From: Geodermatophilus obscurus
GTDB taxonomy: Bacteria; Actinomycetota; Actinomycetes; Mycobacteriales; Geodermatophilaceae
Assembly (NCBI RefSeq): GCF_900143215.1
Contig: NZ_FRDM01000023.1
Coordinates: 1 to 53,827, forward strand
Length of the DNA stretch: 53,827 nt
Reading direction: 5' to 3'
Both the position numbers and the translations under genes were made by a program. The stretch's first letter is position 1; each line of letters starts with the position of its first letter. A model generated the notes under the pieces. It was not told the origin of the DNA, searched no databases, and saw only the letters and a program-made list of their open reading frames with translations. Below are positions 1-18,904 of the stretch, piece by piece.

Positions 1-229
1 GGGCCCATCCCCAGCCGGAAACCCTTTCCACCACCGACCATGCGGCCAGCAGTGAACATCCGGTATTAGCCCCAATTTCTTGGAGTTATCCCAGAGCCGG
101 GGGCAGGTTGCCCACGTGTTACTCACCCGTTCGCCACTCATCCCCCACCGAAGCGGGTTCAGCGTTCGACTTGCATGTGTTAAGCACGCCGCCAGCGTTC
201 GTCCTGAGCCAGGATCAAACTCTCCGTAG
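1..229 (-). rRNA. rrs: 16S ribosomal RNA, 5' part (truncated by window edge)
   Basis: On the minus strand the stretch reads GAGAGTTTGATCCTGGCTCA, then the conserved GGACGAACGCTGGCGGC and CACATGCAAGTCGAACG blocks that open every bacterial 16S gene. The window edge cuts it at the conserved GGATGGGCCC block near 16S position 230. Only the first ~229 nt are present. The mature 5' end is placed just upstream of GAGAGTTTGATC and may be off by a few bases. Confidence 0.97.
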
Positions 230-330
230 ATGAATTCGATACCGAGCCGAGAACCAAGAGCTAGCACTCTTGATGTCAATCAACCCAAAGAAACCCACAA
301 AAGGGGTTCAAACTTGGCACTGACTTTCGG

Positions 331-350
331 CACGCTGTTGAGTTCTCAAG
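331..350 (-). promoter_or_regulatory. rRNA leader boxA-like / processing element
   Basis: The minus strand reads CTTGAGAACTCAACAGCGTG about 100 nt upstream of the 16S start. The TTGAGAACTCAACAG core is a conserved block of actinobacterial rrn leaders that overlaps the boxA antitermination signal. Between it and 16S lie short self-complementary stretches (for example around 258-275) that probably form the RNase III processing stem. Recognised from the motif only. Confidence 0.7.
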
Positions 351-404
351 GAGCGGACGCTCGCGATACCCGGCTGGTGGGCCTTCGATCGCGGCGGCTG
401 TTCC

Positions 405-432
405 ACGTTACGCCGCTCCCTGTGTCCGTCAA
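405..432 (-). promoter_or_regulatory. rrn promoter P2 (putative)
   Basis: On the minus strand a -35 TTGACG (427-432) is followed after 16 bp by a -10 TAACGT (405-410), upstream of the leader element and the 16S gene. It lies within the 475-nt gene-free region between 16S and tyrS and is the promoter nearer to 16S. Confidence 0.55.
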
Positions 433-609
433 GCGGCGGGTCCAGGACCCGGGCTCGGCGCTCGGAGCGGCGGCGCCCAGTGCAACCGGCGACCTCCGGG
501 GTTGTGTTCCCGAAGCCCGCTCGGCGACTGGACAGGCGGCGCCTGGTCCGACCTGCGGGGCGGGAACTCGTCCCCGTGCCCCGCTCCGGTCTCGCCGGGC
601 GCAGGGAGA

Positions 610-639
610 AAGTTACGTGCGTGTCGTCCGGGCTGTCAA
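610..639 (-). promoter_or_regulatory. rrn promoter P1 (putative)
   Basis: On the minus strand a perfect -35 TTGACA (634-639) is separated by 18 bp from a -10 TAACTT (610-615). It sits ~70 nt beyond the tyrS stop codon and ~380 nt upstream of 16S. Two stacked promoters of this kind are usual for actinobacterial rRNA operons. The rest of 231-705 shows only leader DNA and no gene. Confidence 0.6.
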
Positions 640-705
640 ACCGCTGACGGCGTGACGCCCGACACCGGTCCGGAAGCGTGGCGTAACACGCTGTTCACCT
701 TCAGC

Positions 706-1989
706 TCAGACGCCCTCGGCGCGCTGGACGCCGGCCACCGAGCGCTTCCCCCGGCGCAGGACCAACCAGCCACCCGGGAGCCAATCCCCCTCCGCCGGCA
801 CGGCGTCGGCGTCCGTGACCCGCTCGTTGTTCAGGTAGGCGCCGCCCTCCTTCACCGTCCGGCGGGCCTCCGACAGGCTCGAGACCAGTCCGGTCTGCTG
901 CAGCAGAGCGGCGACGGTCGGCGTCCCGCCGTCCACGGTGACGCTGCCGGCTTCCCGCAGGGCGGCGCCGAGCGTCTCCGGGCCCAGGGCCCGGAGGTCG
1001 TCCCGGCCGAACAGCGCCCGGCCGGCGGCCTCGGCCTGGCGGAGCTCGTCCTCGCCGTGCACCAGACGGGTGAGCTCCTCGGCCAGTGCGCGCTGGACCA
1101 CGCGGGCGGCCGGGCGGTCCACGGACTCGGCGACCAGCGCCTCGACCTCCTCGGCCGGACGCTCGGAGTACAGGGGCAGCCAGGCGCGGGCGTCGGCGTC
1201 GTCGGCGTTGAGCCAGAACTGGAAGAAGGCGTAGGGCGAGGTGAGTTCCGGGTCCAGCCACACCGTGCCGCCCTCGCTCTTGCCGAACTTCGTCCCGTCG
1301 GACTTGGTGACCAGCGGGGTGGACAGCGCGTGCACCGTCGCCCCCTCGGTCCGGCGCACCAGGTCGATGCCGGCGGTGAGGTTGCCCCACTGGTCCGAGC
1401 CGCCGGTCTGCAGCGTGACGCCGTGCCGCCGGTACAGCTCGCGGTAGTCGTTGGCCTGCAGGATCTGGTAGCTAAACTCGGTGTAGCTGATGCCGGCCTC
1501 GGAGTTCAGCCGGGCGGCGACCGCCTCCTTGGCCAGCATCCGGCCCACGCGGAAGTGCTTGCCGAGGTCGCGGAGGAAGTCGATGGCGCTCAGCGGCGCC
1601 GTCCACTGCAGGTTGTCGACGTAGACCGGGGCCTCGAGGCCCTCCCGCTCGGCCGGGACCTCGAGGAAGGGCGCGACCTGGGTGCGGATGCTGTCCACCC
1701 AGCCGGCGACGGTCCCGCGGTCGTTGAGCTGGCGCTCCGCGGTCGGCCGGGGGTCGCCGATGAGGCCGGTCGCGCCACCGACCAGGACGACGGGCCGGTG
1801 CCCGGCCCGCTGCAGCGCCCGCAGCACCGTGAACTGCAACAGGTGGCCGACGTGCAGGCTGGGCGCGGTCGGGTCGAAGCCGGCGTAGTAGGTGACCGGT
1901 CCGGCGGCCAGGTGGGCGCGCAGGGCGTCCTCGTCGGTGCTCTGGGCGATGAGCCCGCGGCGGTGCAGCTCGGAGATCACGTCGGTCAC
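706..1989 (-). CDS. tyrS: Tyrosyl-tRNA synthetase
   Basis: Charges tRNA-Tyr with tyrosine in the cytoplasm. The 427-aa product has the class I signatures: HVGHL (HIGH-type) about 50 residues in, KFGKS (KMSKS-type) in the middle, and a C-terminal S4 RNA-binding domain with the SLSEARR and AYLNNERV stretches. The frame stays open upstream into a tandem repeat, but homology begins at the GTG giving VTDVISELHRRGL, which has GAGG about 8 nt before it, so that start is used. The ribosome-binding site itself lies in the last copy of the repeat. The gene reads toward the rRNA operon. Length and motifs fit the family (about 420 aa). Confidence 0.96.
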   Translation of the reverse strand: MTDVISELHRRGLIAQSTDEDALRAHLAAGPVTYYAGFDPTAPSLHVGHLLQFTVLRALQRAGHRPVVLVGGATGLIGDPRPTAERQLNDRGTVAGWVDSIRTQVAPFLEVPAEREGLEAPVYVDNLQWTAPLSAIDFLRDLGKHFRVGRMLAKEAVAARLNSEAGISYTEFSYQILQANDYRELYRRHGVTLQTGGSDQWGNLTAGIDLVRRTEGATVHALSTPLVTKSDGTKFGKSEGGTVWLDPELTSPYAFFQFWLNADDADARAWLPLYSERPAEEVEALVAESVDRPAARVVQRALAEELTRLVHGEDELRQAEAAGRALFGRDDLRALGPETLGAALREAGSVTVDGGTPTVAALLQQTGLVSSLSEARRTVKEGGAYLNNERVTDADAVPAEGDWLPGGWLVLRRGKRSVAGVQRAEGV

Positions 1990-2218
1990 GGGTCCATCCT
2001 CGCTGGCGCTCGTCGGCCCCGTGCCCGGGGTGCTCCGTCCCTGCGTGACCTCGCGAGCTCGGTCACCGGGTCCATCCTCGCTGGCGCTCGTCGGCCCCGT
2101 GCCCGGGGTGCTCCGTCCCTGCGTGACCTCGCGAGCTCGGTCACCGGGTCCATCCTCGCTGGCGCTCGCCGGCTCCGTGCCCGGGGTGCTCCGTCCACGC
2201 GTGACCCCGCGGGGCCGG

Positions 2219-2223
<5 letters not shown>
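1990..2223. repeat. Three tandem copies of a 78-bp unit upstream of tyrS
   Basis: Copies lie at 1990-2067, 2068-2145 and 2146-2223, each starting GGGTCCATCCTCGCTGGCGC on the plus strand. The first two are nearly identical and the third has diverged at several positions. The unit is 26 codons long, so the tyrS frame stays open through all copies. On the minus strand each unit begins GGTGACCGAG and ends GAGGATGGACCC; this end supplies the tyrS Shine-Dalgarno, and the beginning overlaps the mpg stop codon. The array therefore fills exactly the space between mpg and tyrS. Confidence 0.95.
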
Positions 2224-7042
<4,819 letters not shown>

Positions 7043-7046
<4 letters not shown>

Positions 7047-8104
7047 GCCGGCTCCTCTCCGGTGGTGCTGCGGGCCGGGACCACCATGGTCCCGGTGCCC
7101 TCGGACGTGAACATCTCCAGCAGCAGGGCGTGCGGGGTGCGGCCGTCGACGACGGTCGCCCGCTTCACCCCGCCCTCGACCGCCCGCAGGCAGGCGGCCA
7201 TCTTCGGGACCATCCCCGAGTCGAGGGTCGGCAGGATCTCGGCGAGCTCGCCGGCGTCGATCTGCTGCACCAGCGAGTCGCGGTCCGGCCAGTCGGCGTA
7301 GAGCCCCTCGACGTCGGTGAGGACCACGAGCTTCACCGCACGGAGGGCCACGGCGACCGCGGCGGCGGCGGTGTCGGCGTTGACGTTGTGCACCACGCCG
7401 TCCGCGTCCGGGGCGACGGTGGCGATGACCGGGATGTGCCCCGACTCCAGCAGCGCCCGCACCGGGGCCGGGTCGACCGCGACGACGTCCCCGACCAGGC
7501 CGACGTCGACCGGTTCGCCGTCCACCGTCGCGAGCGTGCGCTCGGCGGTGAACAGGCCGCCGTCCTCACCGGACAGGCCGACCGCCAGCGGGCCGTGCTG
7601 GTTGATCAGCCCGACCACCTCGGGGGTCACCTGACCGGTGAGCACCATGCGGACGACGTCGATGGTCTCCTCGGTGGTGACCCGCAGGCCGCCGCGGAAC
7701 TCGCTGGCGATGCCCAGCCGGCCGAGCATCTCGGTGATCTGCGGGCCGCCGCCGTGGACGACGACGGGGAGGATGCCGCAGGTCCGCAGGAAGACCATGT
7801 CCTCGGCGAAGGCGCGGCGGCACGCCTCGTCGACCATCGCGTGACCGCCGTACTTGATCACCACGACGTTGCCGTGGAACTCCTTGAGCCACGGCAGCGC
7901 CCCGGTCAGGACGGCGACCTTGCGGGCGTCGCCCTCGGGGTCGTAGGTGCGCATGACCCGGCTGGTGCCGATCCGCTTGCGGACGACGGGCACCGTGGGC
8001 GGCGCCTCGTCGACCCGGACGTCGGGCGGGGTGGGGTCCTGAGCGGCCGGGTCGTGCGCGGTGGTTCCGTGCGGCCCGGGGTCGGGTGCTGTGAGGTCGC
8101 TCAT
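7043..8104 (-). CDS. argB: Acetylglutamate kinase
   Basis: Phosphorylates N-acetylglutamate, usually the arginine-inhibited step. The conserved core begins near residue 65 ([12 protein letters not shown], then [10 protein letters not shown]) and includes the VHGGGPQI glycine loop and the [15 protein letters not shown] region. At 353 aa it is about 50 residues longer than usual because of a Pro/Asp-rich N-terminal tail ([20 protein letters not shown]). The ATG start is supported by a 4-bp ATGA overlap with argJ, but a start inside the tail cannot be excluded. Confidence 0.95.
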
Positions 8105-9264
8105 GTGGAGTAGGCCGAGTTCTCGTGCACGTAGGCGACGGACAGGTCGTTGGTCCAGATCGTCGCCTGCTCGGTACCCGCGTCCAGGTCCACGTCGATG
8201 GTGATCTCCCGGCCGGTGAGGTCGACGCCCTCGCGCGGGTCGCCGATCGCGCCGCCCCGGCAGACGGTGACCCCGTTGATGGTCACGTCGACCCGGTCGG
8301 GCTCGAAGGCGGCGTCGGTGGTGCCGATCGCGGCCAGCACCCGGCCCCAGTTGGGGTCGTTGCCGAACAGCGCGGTCTTCAGCAGGTTGTTGCGGGCGCA
8401 GGCGCGGCCGGCGGTCAGGGCGTCCTCGACGCTGGCGGCGTTCCGGACGGTGATCGCGATGTCCTTGGTCGAGCCCTCGGCGTCGGCCAGCAGCTGCATG
8501 GCCAGGTCGGTCGCCGCGGCGGTGAGCGCCTCGGTGACCTCCTCGGCGCTCGGCGTGACCCCGCTGGCGCCGTTGGCCAGGACGACGACCGTGTCATTGG
8601 TGGAGAGGCAGCCGTCGGAGTCGACCCGCTCGAAGGAGACGCTGGTCGCCTGCTTCAACGCGGTCTGCAGGGTGCCGGAGTCGACCACCGCGTCGGTGGT
8701 GAGGACGACGAGCATCGTGGCCAGGCTCGGCGCGAGCATGCCGGCGCCCTTGGCCATGCCGCCCACGGTCCAGCCACCGTCGGGGCCACTGCGGGCCTGC
8801 ACCGTCGTCTTCGGCACGCTGTCGGTGGTCATGATCGCGCGGGCGGCGTCCGGGCCGCCGTCCTCGCTGAGCGCCTCGACCGCGGCGGTGACGCCGGCGG
8901 TCAGCTTGTCCATCGGCAGCCGGACGCCGATGAGCCCGGTGGAGGCGACCGCGACATCGATCGCGCCGATGCCGAGCTCCGCGGCGGCGTGCTCCGCGGT
9001 CGCGTGGGTGTCCTGGAAACCCTCGGGCCCGGTGCAGGCGTTGGCGCCGCCGGAGTTGAGCACGACCGCCCGCGCCCGCTCGCCGGCCAGCACCTGACGG
9101 CTCCAGAGCACCGGCGCGGCCGGGAAGCGGTTGGTGGTGAAGACCGCCGCCGCGGCGTCGTCCGGACCGTGGTTGAGGACGACGGCGACGTCGGGGGCGC
9201 CCGAGGACTTCAACCCGGCGGCGACGCCGGCGGCGGAGAAGCCCTGAGGGGAGGTGACGCTCAC
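8101..9264 (-). CDS. argJ: Bifunctional ornithine acetyltransferase / N-acetylglutamate synthase
   Basis: Recycles the acetyl group from acetylornithine to glutamate and can also make acetylglutamate from acetyl-CoA. The 387-aa precursor contains the self-cleavage site in [15 protein letters not shown]; Thr183 should become the N-terminal nucleophile of the beta chain. Other matching blocks are [23 protein letters not shown] and [17 protein letters not shown] start, 25 nt after the argC stop. Its presence implies a cyclic acetyl pathway, consistent with no argA or argE here. Confidence 0.96.
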   Translation of the reverse strand: MSVTSPQGFSAAGVAAGLKSSGAPDVAVVLNHGPDDAAAAVFTTNRFPAAPVLWSRQVLAGERARAVVLNSGGANACTGPEGFQDTHATAEHAAAELGIGAIDVAVASTGLIGVRLPMDKLTAGVTAAVEALSEDGGPDAARAIMTTDSVPKTTVQARSGPDGGWTVGGMAKGAGMLAPSLATMLVVLTTDAVVDSGTLQTALKQATSVSFERVDSDGCLSTNDTVVVLANGASGVTPSAEEVTEALTAAATDLAMQLLADAEGSTKDIAITVRNAASVEDALTAGRACARNNLLKTALFGNDPNWGRVLAAIGTTDAAFEPDRVDVTINGVTVCRGGAIGDPREGVDLTGREITIDVDLDAGTEQATIWTNDLSVAYVHENSAYST

Positions 9265-9289
9265 AGGGCATCCTCCGGTGCGCTGATGA

Positions 9290-10368
<1,079 letters not shown>

Positions 10369-10577
10369 AGGGCCGGCGGCGAGGACCTCCGGAACACTCA
10401 CCCCCTGCTTGCAGTGCGGAGCAAGGGAGGACAGTGCGCAGACCACCTGCCGGGGCCGACCTCGATCCGACGCCCCGGACCAACCGGCACCCGACTCCGG
10501 TCAGCACGCGTGCTGACCGCGGCTCCGGGGCACGTACCCGGCCGTCAACGGGCCCCGCCCATCCGAGGAGCACCGAC

Positions 10578-11459
10578 GTGAGTCCGTTCGACCGGATCGT
10601 GGTCATCTTCAACCCGCACAGCACCGGCGACGCGCCGCGGTCGGCGGAGGAACTGCGCGCCGAACTGGCCCGGCGGCTGCCGGACGTGCCGGTGGAGCTC
10701 TGCCCCACCCGGTACGCGGGGCACGCCCGCGACCTGGCGAGAGAGGTGGCCGGCGCCGGGCGCCCGCTGCTGGTCTCGGTGAGCGGCGACGGCGGGTACA
10801 ACGAGGTCGTCGACGGCGTTCTGCAGGCCGGGGACACCGAGGCCGTCTGCGCTGTCCGGGCCGCCGGCAACGCCAACGACCACCGCCGGGTGACGCGCGA
10901 GCGGCCACTGGCCGACGCCATCGTGGCCGGGGACGTGCGCCGGATAGACCTCCTCCGGCTGACCATCGGCACCGGGGCCACCGCGCGGACCCGGTACGCG
11001 CACTCCTACATCGGCGTCGGGCTGACACCCGTCGTCGCCGTCGACCTGGAGGAGGGCGGGAAGGGGTCGTGGCGGGAGATCGTGACCGTGGTGCGGTCCT
11101 TCTCCCGCTTCCGGCCGTTCCCGATCCGGCTCGAGGACGGCAGACGGCGGACGATCGACAGCCTGGTGTTCGCCAACATCGACGAGATGGCCAAGTACGC
11201 GACGCTCAGCGAGGGCGGCCGCCCCGACGACGGCCGGTTCGAGGTCATCACGCAGCGGCGCACCGGCAAGCTGCGCGTGCTCGGGACGCTCATCAGGGCG
11301 GCGACCCGGGGGCTCGGGCCGCAACCGAGCGCCACCCACTACGCGTTCACGGCGCTCGCCCCCATGCCGCTGCAGCTGGACGGCGAGCTGGTGGAGCTGG
11401 ACGCGAACACCCCGGTCGCCGTCGACATCGCACCGGGTGCGCTGGCCACGGTCGTCTGA
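10578..11459 (+). CDS. Diacylglycerol/sphingosine-kinase-like lipid kinase
   Basis: Probable DAGK-catalytic-domain protein (YegS/LCB5 family), phosphorylating a lipid or other polyol. The 293-aa product opens with DRIVVIFNPHSTG and has a loop SVSGDGGYNEVVDGVL where most members have GGDGTxxEV, then AGNANDHRR. The C-terminal half has the beta-sandwich features (FANIDEMAKYATLSEGG, PLQLDGELVEL). The Thr of the GGDGT motif is replaced by GY, so the nucleotide loop is unusual. GTG start chosen because GAGGAG lies 7 nt before it; upstream open frame has no homology. It is convergent with the next gene, with 6 bp between the stop codons. Confidence 0.85.
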   Translation: MSPFDRIVVIFNPHSTGDAPRSAEELRAELARRLPDVPVELCPTRYAGHARDLAREVAGAGRPLLVSVSGDGGYNEVVDGVLQAGDTEAVCAVRAAGNANDHRRVTRERPLADAIVAGDVRRIDLLRLTIGTGATARTRYAHSYIGVGLTPVVAVDLEEGGKGSWREIVTVVRSFSRFRPFPIRLEDGRRRTIDSLVFANIDEMAKYATLSEGGRPDDGRFEVITQRRTGKLRVLGTLIRAATRGLGPQPSATHYAFTALAPMPLQLDGELVELDANTPVAVDIAPGALATVV

Positions 11460-11465
11460 CGCCGG

Positions 11466-12329
11466 TCAGGCCAGCGGGTCGTCGTCCCCGTAGGGCTGCA
11501 GCCGCAGCTGCCGGGCGGCGTCCTGCGGGGTGGTGGCCCGCAGGACGGCGAGGTCGTCCGCGCCGGCCCGCAGGAACCGGCCGGACCACTGGTCGAGCTC
11601 CCCGGCGGCGATCGCTGCCACCAGCTCGACGACGCGCTCCGGCGGCGTCCAGTCGGTGAAGCCGTGCCACATCGGCATCGCGCGGGTCATCGGGGTGTCG
11701 ACGACGCCGGGCGCCACGTCGAACGCCCGCACGTCGAGGCCCTCCAGGGCACCGGCCAGCGCCTCGGTCATCCGCATCAGGCCGGTCTTGGCCACCGAGT
11801 ACGCCGAGTACTCCGGGCGGGCGCGCACGCCCATCCCGCTGGCGAGGTCGACCACGCGACCGCGGTTGCGCAGCACCATCCACGGGACGACGGCGCGGGC
11901 GAGCAGGAAGGCGCCGCGGACGTGGCTCTCCACGACCGACCACCACTGGTCGGGGTCGGCCTCCCACAGCGGCTCCTCGGCCGCATCGATCACCCCGGCG
12001 TTGTTGACGAGCAGGTCGACCGGCCCGAGCTCCTCCCGGACCCGCGCGACCGCTTCCTCCACCGCGGCCCGGTCGGTGACGTCGGCGGGCACGGCCAGCG
12101 TCCGCGCGCCGGTGGCGGCGGCGACCTCGTCCATCGTCGCCGCCAGCCGCTCGCCGTTCCGCGCCATACCGGCCACGGCCATGCCGCGGGTGGCCAAGCC
12201 CTCCGCGAGGTGCCGGCCGATCCCGCTGGACGCGCCGGTCACCAGCGCTACGGAACCCGAGAGTGCGGCCCCCTGCAGGGACCCGCCGCGAGCCTGTGAG
12301 GGGCGGGGGGCGGGGGGTCCTTCACCCAC
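11466..12329 (-). CDS. Short-chain dehydrogenase/reductase
   Basis: NAD(P)-dependent oxidoreductase of unknown substrate. The nucleotide-binding VTGASSGIGR, the LVNNAGV block and the catalytic YSVAK (in SAYSVAKTG) are all present, so it should be active. The only usable start I find is a GTG at 12329 overlapping the pheT stop codon. The first ~22 residues (GEGPPAPRPSQARGG...) would then be read through a hairpin repeat (12266-12321), and true homology starts at LSGSVALVTG. The N-terminal boundary is therefore doubtful. It lies behind pheT on the same strand and could be cotranscribed. Confidence 0.85.
   Translation of the reverse strand: MGEGPPAPRPSQARGGSLQGAALSGSVALVTGASSGIGRHLAEGLATRGMAVAGMARNGERLAATMDEVAAATGARTLAVPADVTDRAAVEEAVARVREELGPVDLLVNNAGVIDAAEEPLWEADPDQWWSVVESHVRGAFLLARAVVPWMVLRNRGRVVDLASGMGVRARPEYSAYSVAKTGLMRMTEALAGALEGLDVRAFDVAPGVVDTPMTRAMPMWHGFTDWTPPERVVELVAAIAAGELDQWSGRFLRAGADDLAVLRATTPQDAARQLRLQPYGDDDPLA
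12266..12321. repeat. Stop-codon-linked hairpin repeat, copy downstream of pheT
   Basis: Read on the minus strand, the pheT stop is followed at once by AAGGACCCC, a C-rich arm, the conserved centre CAGGCTCGCGGCGGG and then CCCTGCAGGGGGCCG. The same organisation recurs after infC, after the PH-domain gene and after the helicase gene. The outer arms are complementary, so it could form a terminator-like hairpin. Confidence 0.85.
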
Positions 12330-14807
12330 GGAGCTCGGCCTGCAGCGCCTGCTCGACGAACGCCACCACGCGCTGCCGCACCTCGGCGGCCTCCTCGCCG
12401 GACAGCGTCCGGTCCGGCGCGCGCATGGTCAGCGAGTACGCCAGCGACCGCCGACCCTTCCCCACCTGCGGGCCGGTGTAGACGTCGAACAGCCGAACCG
12501 CCTCGAGCAGGTCCCCGGCGGCCTCGCGGATCGACTCCTCGACCGCCGCCGCCGGCACCGCCGCGTCCAGCACGAAGGCCAGGTCGACGAAGACCGGCGG
12601 GAAGCTCGACAGGCGCGGTCCCACCGGTACCGACGCCGGCGGCAGCGCATCGACGTCCAGCTCCATGACCGCGGTGCGCGCCGGGAGGTCCAGCGCCGCG
12701 CACACCCGCGGGTGCAGCTCCCCGGCGTGACCCACTCCGCGCCCGTCGACCAGCAGCTCCGCGCAGCGGCCCGGGTGCCACGGCGCCCGTTCCCCCGCGC
12801 GCACGGTCAGCTCGACCCCCGCGGCCTCGGCGACCCGACGGGCGGCCTGCACCGCGTCGGCCCAGCCGGCCGGACGGCCTGGACCCCACCAGCCGCGCGG
12901 CTCGCGGTGGCCGGCCAGCGCGACGCCGACGTGCCAGGGCTGCTCCGGCACCGCGCCCAGCAGCGCGGCCAGCGTCTCGTCGTCCGGACGCCGGTCGACG
13001 CCGGGCAGCGGAGCCGCCGACCGCTCCCCGCCGGGGAAGACGGCGCCGTGCTCGAACAGGGCGACGTCGCGGATGCCGCGGGAGAGGTTGCGCGCCAGCG
13101 CGGCGAGCAGCCCCGGCAGCAACGTCGTCCGCAGCGCCGGCTCCTCCTCCGACAGCGGGTTGCGGACCAGCACGACCTGCCGGCGCGGATCGTCCGCAGG
13201 CACGCCCAGCGCGTCGAGGGCCGCCGTTCCTACGAAGGGGAAGGACGGCGCCTCGACGTAGCCGAACTCCGCCAGGGCGCGCCCGACGGCACGGCGCCGC
13301 CGCTGCCGCTCGGTCAGCCCGCGCCCGGGCGGGGCCGTGGGCAGCACCGAGGGGACGCCGTCGTAGCCGGCCAGCCGCACGACCTCCTCGACCAGGTCGG
13401 CCGGGTCGGTGAGGTCGGGCCGCCAGGACGGCGGGGTGACCGTGAGCGAGGCGTCCCCGTCGACCGTGCAGCCGACCGCCTCCAGCAGCTCGGTGACCTG
13501 CGCCGGCGGGTAGGGCACGCCGGCGACCCGGCCGGGCCGCGCGGCGTCCAGCGCGATCGTCGGGCGGGGACCACGGGTGTCGACGTCCACCGGCGTCCCG
13601 ACGACGCGGGCGCCGCCGTACTCGGCGAGCAGGGCGGCGGCGCGGACGAGCGCGGCCACCGTCATCTCCGGGTCGACGCCGCGCTCGAAGCGCTTGGCCG
13701 CCTCGCTGGGCAGCCGGTGCCGGCGGGCGGTGCGCGCCACCCCGGTCGGCTCCCAGTGCGCCGCCTCCAGCAGCACGTTCGACGTGGCCCTGCCCTCGGA
13801 GCCGCTGCCGATCTCCGTCGACGCGCCACCCATGACCGCGGCCAGCCCGATCGGGCCCGAGTCGTCGGTGATGAGCAGGTCGTCGGACGCCAGCCGCCGC
13901 TCCGCGCCGTCGAGGGTGGTCAGCCGCTCGCCCTCCCGTGCCCGGCGGACGACGATCGGCCCGCGCACCCGGTCGCGGTCGAAGGCGTGCATCGGCTGGC
14001 CGAGCTCGAGCATCACGTAGTTGGTGACGTCGACGGCCAGTGAGATGCTGCGGACGCCGGACTGCGCCAGCCGCCGGCGCATCCACCACGGGGTCGGCGC
14101 GGTCGGGTCCAGGCCCTCCAGCGCGATCATGGAGAAGCGGTCGCAGCGGTCGGCGTCCTCGACCGTGACCTGCCACGCGGGCTCCCCCGACCAGGCCGGC
14201 GGGGTCACCGCCCCGGGGTCGCGCCACGGGACGGCGAGGCCGGTGCCCAGCTCGCGGGCGATGCCGCGCATCGACAGGCAGTAGCCGCGGTCGGGGGTGA
14301 TGGCCAGCTCGACGACCACGTCGTCCAGGCCGACCACCGGGCCGGCCGGGGTGCCCGGGGCCGGGGTCGTGCCGGTCGTGCTGTCGCCCAGCACCAGGAT
14401 CCCGGCGTGGTCCTCGCCGACGCCGAGTTCGCGGACCGAGCAGATCATCCCGTCGGAGACGCGGTCGTAGGTCGTGCGCGCGGCGATCGCGAAGCCGCCG
14501 GGCAGCACGGCGCCGGGCAGCGCGACCACGACGGCGTCCCCGACGGCGAAGTTGCTGGCGCCGCAGACGATGCCCCGCGGCTCCGCCTCACCGACGTCCA
14601 CCTGGCAGTACCGGATCGGCTTCTTGAAGCCGGCCAGCTCCTCGATCTCCAGCACCCGGCCGACGACCAGCGGGCCGGTGACCTCCGCGGGGCGGTGGAC
14701 CTCCTCGACCTCCAGGCCCAGGCGCACGAAGGCGGCGTCGAGGTCCTCGACGCCGACGCCGGCGGGGACGTCGACGTGCTCGGCCAGCCAGCCGATGGGG
14801 ACCCTCA

Positions 14808-14808
<1 letters not shown>
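12322..14808 (-). CDS. pheT: Phenylalanyl-tRNA synthetase beta subunit
   Basis: Beta chain of the alpha2-beta2 enzyme that charges tRNA-Phe. The 828-aa protein starts MRVPIGWLAEHV-type sequence, then an EMAP/tRNA-binding-like domain (~45-155), the B3/B4 editing region (VTNYVMLELGQPMHAFD), a B5 domain and a C-terminal FDX-ACB anticodon-binding domain (LSSFPPVFVDLAFVLD to the end). The GTG start overlaps the pheS stop by one base (TAGTG). The frame is open far upstream, but that region is pheS in another frame. Confidence 0.97.
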
Positions 14809-18378
<3,570 letters not shown>

Positions 18379-18502
18379 GCACCACCGCGCCGAGGGCTCA
18401 CCCGGAGCGGCTCCGGCGGCGCGCCGGCCTGGTCCGAGCGCGGGTTGAGTCCGGCGTCCCGGCGCGAGAACCTCTGCTCGTCCCGATCGGACGGGAGGAA
18501 TC

Positions 18503-18886
18503 ATGGACGAGGACGCGGCGGTGCGGCTGGTCCGGCCCGAGGAGCGGACCGAGGGCCAGCCGACATCCGGGATGCACCGCGAGCAGGCGCTGGACACCGG
18601 GAGCACGTGGGCCGGCTACGTGACCACCGAGGCCGGCGCCGTCTCGGGCTGGCACCACCACGGCGAGCACGAGTCGACGATCTACGTCGTGTCCGGCGCG
18701 GTGCGGATGGAGTTCGGCCCCGGGGGCCGAGAGGTGCTCGACGCCGGCGCGGGCGACTTCCTGTACGTGCCCCCGCACGCCATCCACCGCGAGGGCAACC
18801 CCACGGACGAGGAGTCGGCGATCGTCGTCGTCCGCGGCGGCACCGGCCCGCCGGTGGTCAACGTCGACGGTCCCGCTCCGGGGTGA
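18503..18886 (+). CDS. Small cupin-domain protein
   Basis: The 127-aa product is a single cupin barrel: motif 1 GWHHHGEHESTIYVVSGAV supplies the metal-binding histidines and Glu, and motif 2 is GDFLYVPPHAIHREGNP. Substrate unknown; such single cupins are often isomerases, dioxygenases or ligand sensors. ATG start with an excellent GGGAGGAA ribosome-binding site. It follows the c-di-GMP gene after ~124 nt, so it may have its own promoter. Confidence 0.85.
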   Translation: MDEDAAVRLVRPEERTEGQPTSGMHREQALDTGSTWAGYVTTEAGAVSGWHHHGEHESTIYVVSGAVRMEFGPGGREVLDAGAGDFLYVPPHAIHREGNPTDEESAIVVVRGGTGPPVVNVDGPAPG

Positions 18887-18904
18887 GCTCCGCATGCGCG
18901 CCGA

